From: MGIIb-O5 sp036154155 | GTDB taxonomy: Archaea > Thermoplasmatota > Poseidoniia > Poseidoniales > Thalassarchaeaceae | Assembly (NCBI GenBank): GCA_036154155.1 | Contig: JAYZLP010000058.1 | Location: 1 to 10,164 of the forward strand | Length of the DNA: 10,164 bases | Reading direction: 5' to 3' | In this document: in pieces, positions 6,825 to 10,164 of the stretch | Layout of the letters: every line of letters starts with the position of its first letter | Numbering within the stretch: position 1 is the stretch's first letter | The notes under the pieces: generated by a model | Seen by the model: only the letters and a program-made list of their open reading frames with translations | Told to the model about the DNA's origin: nothing | Database searches by the model: none | Program-made: the position numbers and the translations under genes

Positions 6825-6930
6825 CGGCCCGGCGAGCCTAGTTCTGTTTATGAAGAAATGCCGGGCAGGGTCAGCAATCCACTGATGATTGGAGCGATGG
6901 GGTCAAGTCATAGGCCGGACTTCGCGAGTC

Positions 6931-7725
6931 GTGGCGAGAGTCGACTTCCTGGGTACTGGCAATGCTTTCTCTCCTCACGGGAGAATGCATGCCCTTGCAT
7001 TGATCGACAAAAAAATCCTGATTGACACCCCTCCAACACTACTTGCCCAACTGAGGAGATCGGGCTTATCGACCTCGGATGTTCGGCATCTTCTGATTAC
7101 CCACTGGCACGCTGATCACACGTTCGGATTTCCATTCTTATTGTTGGACAGGAAATTCATCTCGGATTCATCGGGAAGTTCTGAACTTTCGGTCTACCTT
7201 AGGCCCGGAGGAAGAGAGTTTCTCTCCTCCCTATGTGAAATGGGTTTCCCAGGAAGTCTGGCCGATTCACTGGAGGAAAGGGTACGGTGGGATGAACGCG
7301 AGTCCGGGGTTCTCGGGGATACTGGATGGAGTTACGAGAGGTTTCCAGTTCTTCATACACCCGAAACCGATCCACATGGATACGAGTTGACCCATGAATC
7401 TGGATTCCGCCTTCTCCACTGCGGGGACTCTGGCCCCTGCGAGGAGATAGAGAAGAGGGCGGTGAGGGCAGATGTGGTGATACTTGAGATGGGCATGCCA
7501 GACATAGGAGAGTTCCCCCATCACCATAGGCCATCAGATGTGATTTCATTTGCAGAAAGGCATCCAAAGGCTAAGGTCCTGGTTACTCACAACTACTCCT
7601 CCGGAAGAGGTAATGATTCGGGATTCACGATGCCTTTACTGCCTGAATCTATACACCAACTGGAAGATGGTGACGCATTGGAAATTGATCGTAATGGCGA
7701 TTTTATCATGATAGGAAAATCATAG
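6931..7725 (+). CDS. Metallo-beta-lactamase-fold hydrolase, RNase Z-like
   Basis: A zinc-dependent hydrolase of the metallo-beta-lactamase fold, in the RNase Z / Lactamase_B_2-like group. Whether the substrate is tRNA 3' trailer, another phosphodiester or a small molecule is not decided by the sequence. With GTG 6931 it has 264 residues and opens MARVDFLGTGNAFSP, the usual first strand of the family. The metal motif THWHADH occupies 57-63 (H58, H60, D62, H63). Further ligand candidates are H142, D166 in LLHCGDSG and H220 in VLVTHNYSSG; a HHHRPSDV segment lies at 197-204. It lacks an obvious long exosite arm, as expected of a bacterial- or archaeal-type RNase Z, and is a little short for that enzyme. 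TTG 6889 is an in-frame alternative start adding 14 residues with no family resemblance. Neither start has a clear ribosome binding site. It is divergent from the CysJ-like gene. Confidence 0.82.
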   Translation: MARVDFLGTGNAFSPHGRMHALALIDKKILIDTPPTLLAQLRRSGLSTSDVRHLLITHWHADHTFGFPFLLLDRKFISDSSGSSELSVYLRPGGREFLSSLCEMGFPGSLADSLEERVRWDERESGVLGDTGWSYERFPVLHTPETDPHGYELTHESGFRLLHCGDSGPCEEIEKRAVRADVVILEMGMPDIGEFPHHHRPSDVISFAERHPKAKVLVTHNYSSGRGNDSGFTMPLLPESIHQLEDGDALEIDRNGDFIMIGKS

Positions 7726-7896
7726 AAAAAATATAGCATATTTATACTCACTATCTTGGGCTGTCGGGTGTTTGGGATGTTTCTTAGGTAACAGGGAGGC
7801 GATGCGAGCGAAAAATTGTAAGTTGTTTTGGACATTTGCCTTAGGCACTGTGATATGTTAGAAAATAGAATGAATGATGACTTCTTAGATCAGTAA

Positions 7897-8088
7897 TTAT
7901 TTCTAGTAAAACGCTGTGCTGTGAGACATTATCATCTCATGATCTTGGAGAAATTGAAAGAGGGGAAGATCGTTATTGGGAGTCGGTCAATAGGCTTCTC
8001 ATCTAGAAAACATCAGAGAGTCTTATTATCTCCTGCTCACTCGCTCAGAATCCGCGTAAGTCGGTTGTTAACTCGGATGGGGAGTTAG
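7897..8088 (+). pseudogene. Possible remnant of a GT2-family glycosyltransferase
   Basis: One frame is open for about 63 codons between TAA 7894-7896 and TAG 8086-8088. It includes ILEKLKEGKIVIGSRSIG, which resembles the segment before and including the IGSR motif of dolichyl-phosphate-type family 2 glycosyltransferases. The following RIRVSRLLTRM resembles the R-x-x-SR-x-x-N-L-L-x-R segment just downstream in that family. There is no plausible start with a ribosome binding site, no catalytic domain upstream and no membrane tail downstream. The match rests on short stretches read by eye, and an open frame of this length can occur by chance. Confidence 0.2.
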
Positions 8089-8111
8089 CTACTGAAATTG
8101 CGCGGAATGCT

Positions 8112-8120
8112 GAGGAGTGA
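8112..8120 (+). promoter_or_regulatory. Ribosome binding site of orc1/cdc6
   Basis: GAGGAGTGA ends 6 nt before ATG 8127 and offers both GAGG and GGAG-TGA pairing with the 16S 3' end. It fixes the start and implies a leadered transcript, unlike the probable leaderless genes at 1527 and 9424. Confidence 0.55.
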
Positions 8121-8126
8121 AAATAA

Positions 8127-9365
8127 ATGGATGGGAATATTTTCGAAAAAATTCTCGGGCAGGAAAGCCTCTTCTTGGACAGAAGGGCTTTCGACCACGC
8201 TTTCGAACCCAATAGACTCCCCCATAGGAAACACGAAATCGACTCTTTGGTTAGGAATCTTGTTGATGCTCTGAATGGCCATATCCCCTCAAACATGCTG
8301 CTGTACGGAGTTCCTGGTTCTGGCAAAACAGTGGTTACCAGATTCGTTCTCTCTCAGCTACTTGACAAAGGCAAGGAGATGGGCGAATCAGTCAGATGCT
8401 ATGAGATAAATTGTAGAAATGTCGATACCAAGTACAGGGTTGTTCAGAACGTGGCGACTCAGCTTTCGCAGAGGGGGGATGCCCCCATACCATTTACGGG
8501 GTGGCCCACGGACAGAGTTCTCGAGACATTGATTTCCAGGATGGACAGAGAGGGGGGAGTTCACATCATTGTTCTAGACGAGATTGATAATCTAGTCTCC
8601 AGATCTGGGGACGGGCTATTGTACAATTTGACAAACATCAACACTGTCCTAAACAATTCCAGATGTTGTATCATTGGCATAAGTAATGACTTGCACTTCA
8701 CCCAGCACCTAGACCCCCGTGTTAGCTCTAGACTGAGTCAGGAAGACTTGGTTTTCCACCCATATAGCGCCTTGGAGATTCAAGATATCCTGGAGGAGAG
8801 GGTGGATGTCGGACTCAGGGAGGGTGCTTTGGACAATGGGGTTGTTCAGCTATGTGCTGCCCTTGCCGCGCAGGAGCATGGAGATGCCAGGAGGGCATTG
8901 GACCTACTTAGGATCTCAATCCAGAAGGCCGAGCAGGACGAGCACGCCCTAGTTGGTCCGGCTCACGTCAGGATGGCGCAGAGTCAGCTTGAGTATGACC
9001 AAGTGACTCCTGTTCTGAGAACTCTCCCTCTGCACCAGAAGATAGTTTTGTTCTCCATCAGGCTGAATGAAGGGAATGGGCTCAGGAACATAAGCACCGG
9101 GGAAGTCTACAGAACTTACTCTGAGGCATGTATCAAGGTGGGAGTGGAGCCACTGACCCCCAGGAGGATCTCTTCCCTTCTGAATGAGTTAGACACGCTT
9201 GGACTGATCATGGCTAGAAACGTCAGCAAGGGAAGGGGCGGAAGGAGCAAACAGGTCAACTCTGCCATACCAAAGGCAATAGATGCGATAGACGCCCTTA
9301 GTGAGTCTGAACCACTAATCGCGCAGGCCGCAGCGGGCAAGTATGTATTGCAGAGTCATCTTTGA
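8127..9365 (+). CDS. cdc6: Orc1/Cdc6 replication initiator (AAA+ ATPase with winged helix)
   Basis: Binds origin DNA and helps load the MCM helicase; the archaeal counterpart of Orc1 and Cdc6. The 412-residue length is typical. The N-terminal lead-in FEPNRLPHRKHEIDSL at 26-41 is the family pattern ahead of the ATPase. Walker A is GVPGSGKT at 61-68, Walker B is IIVLDEID at 147-154, sensor 1 is ISN at 185-187, and sensor 2 is HGDARRALDLL at 251-261. The initiator-specific segment between Walker A and B (RNVDTKYRVVQNVATQL, 97-113) is present. The C-terminal winged-helix domain covers about 300-380 (LPLHQKIVLFSI, the TGEVYRTYSEAC helix, PLTPRRISSLLNELDTLGL), followed by a basic KGRGGRSK wing at 368-375. 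All ATPase motifs are intact, so it should be active. The 401-bp gap upstream is where an origin would be expected. A RuvB/RFC identity is excluded by the winged helix and segment order. Confidence 0.95.
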   Translation: MDGNIFEKILGQESLFLDRRAFDHAFEPNRLPHRKHEIDSLVRNLVDALNGHIPSNMLLYGVPGSGKTVVTRFVLSQLLDKGKEMGESVRCYEINCRNVDTKYRVVQNVATQLSQRGDAPIPFTGWPTDRVLETLISRMDREGGVHIIVLDEIDNLVSRSGDGLLYNLTNINTVLNNSRCCIIGISNDLHFTQHLDPRVSSRLSQEDLVFHPYSALEIQDILEERVDVGLREGALDNGVVQLCAALAAQEHGDARRALDLLRISIQKAEQDEHALVGPAHVRMAQSQLEYDQVTPVLRTLPLHQKIVLFSIRLNEGNGLRNISTGEVYRTYSEACIKVGVEPLTPRRISSLLNELDTLGLIMARNVSKGRGGRSKQVNSAIPKAIDAIDALSESEPLIAQAAAGKYVLQSHL

Positions 9366-9389
9366 TCTTCTCTCTGACTCTGACAATGG

Positions 9390-9395
9390 TTATAC
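9390..9395 (+). promoter_or_regulatory. TATA-like promoter of the small membrane protein gene
   Basis: TTATAC, continuing as TTATACCG, lies 34 nt before ATG 9424, in the 58-bp gap after orc1/cdc6. That distance puts the transcript start almost at the ATG, and no ribosome binding site precedes it, so a leaderless mRNA is likely. It shares its eight bases with the box before the gene at 1527. Confidence 0.45.
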
Positions 9396-9423
9396 CGAAC
9401 ATCTAGGTCGCCCGCCCGTTAAT

Positions 9424-9939
9424 ATGAGCGAATCAGCGTGGATGGTGTCTCTTAATCGACCTAGCAAGACCCTCTCTGCTTCAGCAGTTCTTCTCGGCAC
9501 ATGGCTTGCACTCCTTACGATTGTCAATCTAACTCAGGGGGCCTACTCAGAGGGGAGGAAGGTTCTGTGGCTCAAATTCCTAACTGGGGTCAAAGAGTCT
9601 TCGACCACTGAAATGTCCTTTGTGATTGATGATGCCGTCTTCGGATTGGTCAGTGTTTCAATTTTCGCAGTGGGGGCAATGGGGCTGAATAAGTCTCATG
9701 AAGGTGGGTTCTCTTCATGGGCATCTGGGCTCCCTTCATGCATTATGACACGCCTGCTTACATTCGATGGCGGTTTCAAGCAGTTGGCCTCTGGCTGGTT
9801 AGTTGCATTGGGAGTCTTATTCTACGTTACTTGGAGTATTTCCGAGACGACTTGGGTCGACCCGGGTGTTTACTCAGTAGCAATAGTGTTGATTTCCTTC
9901 GGAGTCGGCATAGGGATTCTGTCCGAGTCTGAGTCCTAA
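9424..9939 (+). CDS. Small four-helix membrane protein of unknown function
   Basis: I do not recognise this 171-residue protein. It has four hydrophobic segments: about 17-37 (LSASAVLLGTWLALLTIVNL), 69-88 (AVFGLVSVSIFAVGAMGL), 122-139 (LASGWLVALGVLFYVTWSI) and 148-166 (VYSVAIVLISFGVGIGIL). The loops between them are short, and there is no signal peptide or catalytic motif. An internal pair of Cys-free loops carries KESSTTEMS and KSHEGGFSS. The start is ATG 9424, set by the TATA-like box; an in-frame ATG at 9343 would overlap the end of orc1/cdc6 and add a non-hydrophobic 27-residue extension. The stop TAA overlaps the TAG of the convergent dephospho-CoA kinase gene. It may share function with neighbours, but nothing in the sequence shows this. 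Confidence 0.65.
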   Translation: MSESAWMVSLNRPSKTLSASAVLLGTWLALLTIVNLTQGAYSEGRKVLWLKFLTGVKESSTTEMSFVIDDAVFGLVSVSIFAVGAMGLNKSHEGGFSSWASGLPSCIMTRLLTFDGGFKQLASGWLVALGVLFYVTWSISETTWVDPGVYSVAIVLISFGVGIGILSESES

Positions 9940-10164
9940 TACTCGGTAGTGAATAACTCCAGTAAATGTCGGCACCTTCCCTTCGACTCCTCGCCACAGA
10001 CTCTGACTACGACTCCCTTTCCGGGCTGCCCGTAGAGGACCACAGCACCGACAGGGGACAAGGGGTGCAGCAAGAGGGGAGCCAGATCTTCCTCGCCATT
10101 GACAATGATTATTGTGGAAGAGCGGTCCTTCATCCAAGAGTTAACTGCGTCCTCGCACGCTTCT
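9936..10164 (-). CDS. GTP-dependent dephospho-CoA kinase (DUF359), C-terminal part
   Basis: Last step of CoA synthesis in archaea: transfers phosphate from GTP to the 3'-OH of dephospho-CoA. The family (DUF359, PF04019) was characterised in Thermococcus and is unrelated to bacterial CoaE. Only the last 75 residues are in the window; the frame stays open to base 10164, so the start lies beyond it. The visible part carries the family's C-terminal pattern: STIIIVNGEEDLAPLLLHPL, then PVGAVVLYGQPGKGVVVRV, then a final helix ending LLELFTTEY. GEEDL and VLYGQPGKG are the most recognisable pieces. A methionine at 10131-10133 is internal, because residues before it (EACEDAVNSW) also fit the family helix. 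Its TAG stop overlaps the TAA of the facing membrane-protein gene. Confidence 0.85.
   Translation of the reverse strand, partial: EACEDAVNSWMKDRSSTIIIVNGEEDLAPLLLHPLSPVGAVVLYGQPGKGVVVRVCGEESKGRCRHLLELFTTEY

Larger units (their letters stand above)
7726..8126. other. 401-bp gene-free gap upstream of orc1/cdc6; candidate origin region
   Basis: No convincing gene is present. At the left end there is an A+T-rich stretch (7723-7750) with a perfect 6-bp inverted repeat AAATAT/ATATTT around AGC (7729-7743) and a TATA-like TTTATA (7741-7746). Then come an imperfect tandem repeat GGGTGTTT/GGGATGTTT (7766-7782), a short inverted repeat TGAGA/TCTCA (7922-7939), and GATCTT/AAGATC (7941-7946 and 7966-7971) enclosing a purine-rich stretch that ends in GGGG. 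In archaea, origins often lie beside orc1/cdc6, so this gap is the natural candidate. I could not find repeated ORB elements, so an origin is an inference from position only. The 3' half may hold a decayed coding fragment. Confidence 0.35.

Noticed and set aside
7755..7850. Possible tRNA or small structured RNA after the TTTATA box
   Set aside because: No acceptor/T-arm pairing and no GTTCRA-type T-loop sequence could be found.
7802..7861. 19-codon ORF preceded by GGGAGG and a TTTATA box
   Set aside because: The GGGAGG is only 2 nt from the ATG, the ORF is tiny, and nothing supports translation.
7941..7971. Possible ORB-like element: CTTGGAG followed by a GAAAG...GGGG run
   Set aside because: Against the known ORB core I count only about half of the positions matching without gaps, and there is no second copy in the gap.
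8045..8326. 93-codon minus-strand open frame covering the orc1/cdc6 start
   Set aside because: It overlaps the N-terminal region and Walker A of Orc1/Cdc6 and has no family resemblance.
9343..9423. ATG 9343 as start of the small membrane protein
   Set aside because: It overlaps the orc1/cdc6 end and lies upstream of the TATA-like box, and the added residues are hydrophilic and irregular.

Overview
The window is most likely a chromosomal segment of a mesophilic euryarchaeon of the Thermoplasmatota / Marine Group II (Poseidoniia) type. That placement is inferred from gene content and has not been tested by a database search. The archaeal signs are an Orc1/Cdc6 initiator, the C-terminal part of a DUF359-type GTP-dependent dephospho-CoA kinase, an EF-Tu-like factor that has lost its GTPase motifs, TATA-like boxes about 30 nt upstream of probable leaderless starts, GGTGA/GGAGG-type ribosome binding sites, and heavy use of AGG/AGA for arginine.

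Layout. Bases 1-3158 (+): the 3' part of a hotdog acyl-CoA thioesterase, then a pseudo-EF-Tu protein, then a 543-residue protein of unknown function with a membrane hairpin near its N terminus and a long disordered tail. Bases 3159-6813 (-): read in transcription order, a CysJ-like NADPH-flavin reductase without its flavodoxin domain, a biotin carboxylase (AccC type), and a PfkB-family kinase that starts 1 nt after the carboxylase stop. Bases 6931-7725 (+): a metallo-beta-lactamase-fold hydrolase of the RNase Z-like type. Bases 7726-8126: a 401-bp gene-free gap. Bases 8127-9365 (+): Orc1/Cdc6. Bases 9424-9939 (+): a small four-helix membrane protein of unknown function. Bases 9936-10164 (-): the C-terminal part of the dephospho-CoA kinase, running off the window.

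The genes do not form one pathway. Several deal with acyl-CoA or CoA (thioesterase, biotin carboxylase, dephospho-CoA kinase), and accC and the PfkB gene look translationally coupled. The gap in front of orc1/cdc6 is the natural place to look for a replication origin, but no confident ORB repeat is visible. Packing is very tight. Both convergent gene pairs meet at their stop codons with no intergenic DNA, while most divergent or same-strand junctions hold a recognisable TATA-like box or ribosome binding site.

No CRISPR array, insertion sequence, tRNA, rRNA or clear defence system was seen. The most unusual items are the pseudo-EF-Tu, the split PH-like/membrane-hairpin protein with its disordered tail, and the orc1-proximal gap.
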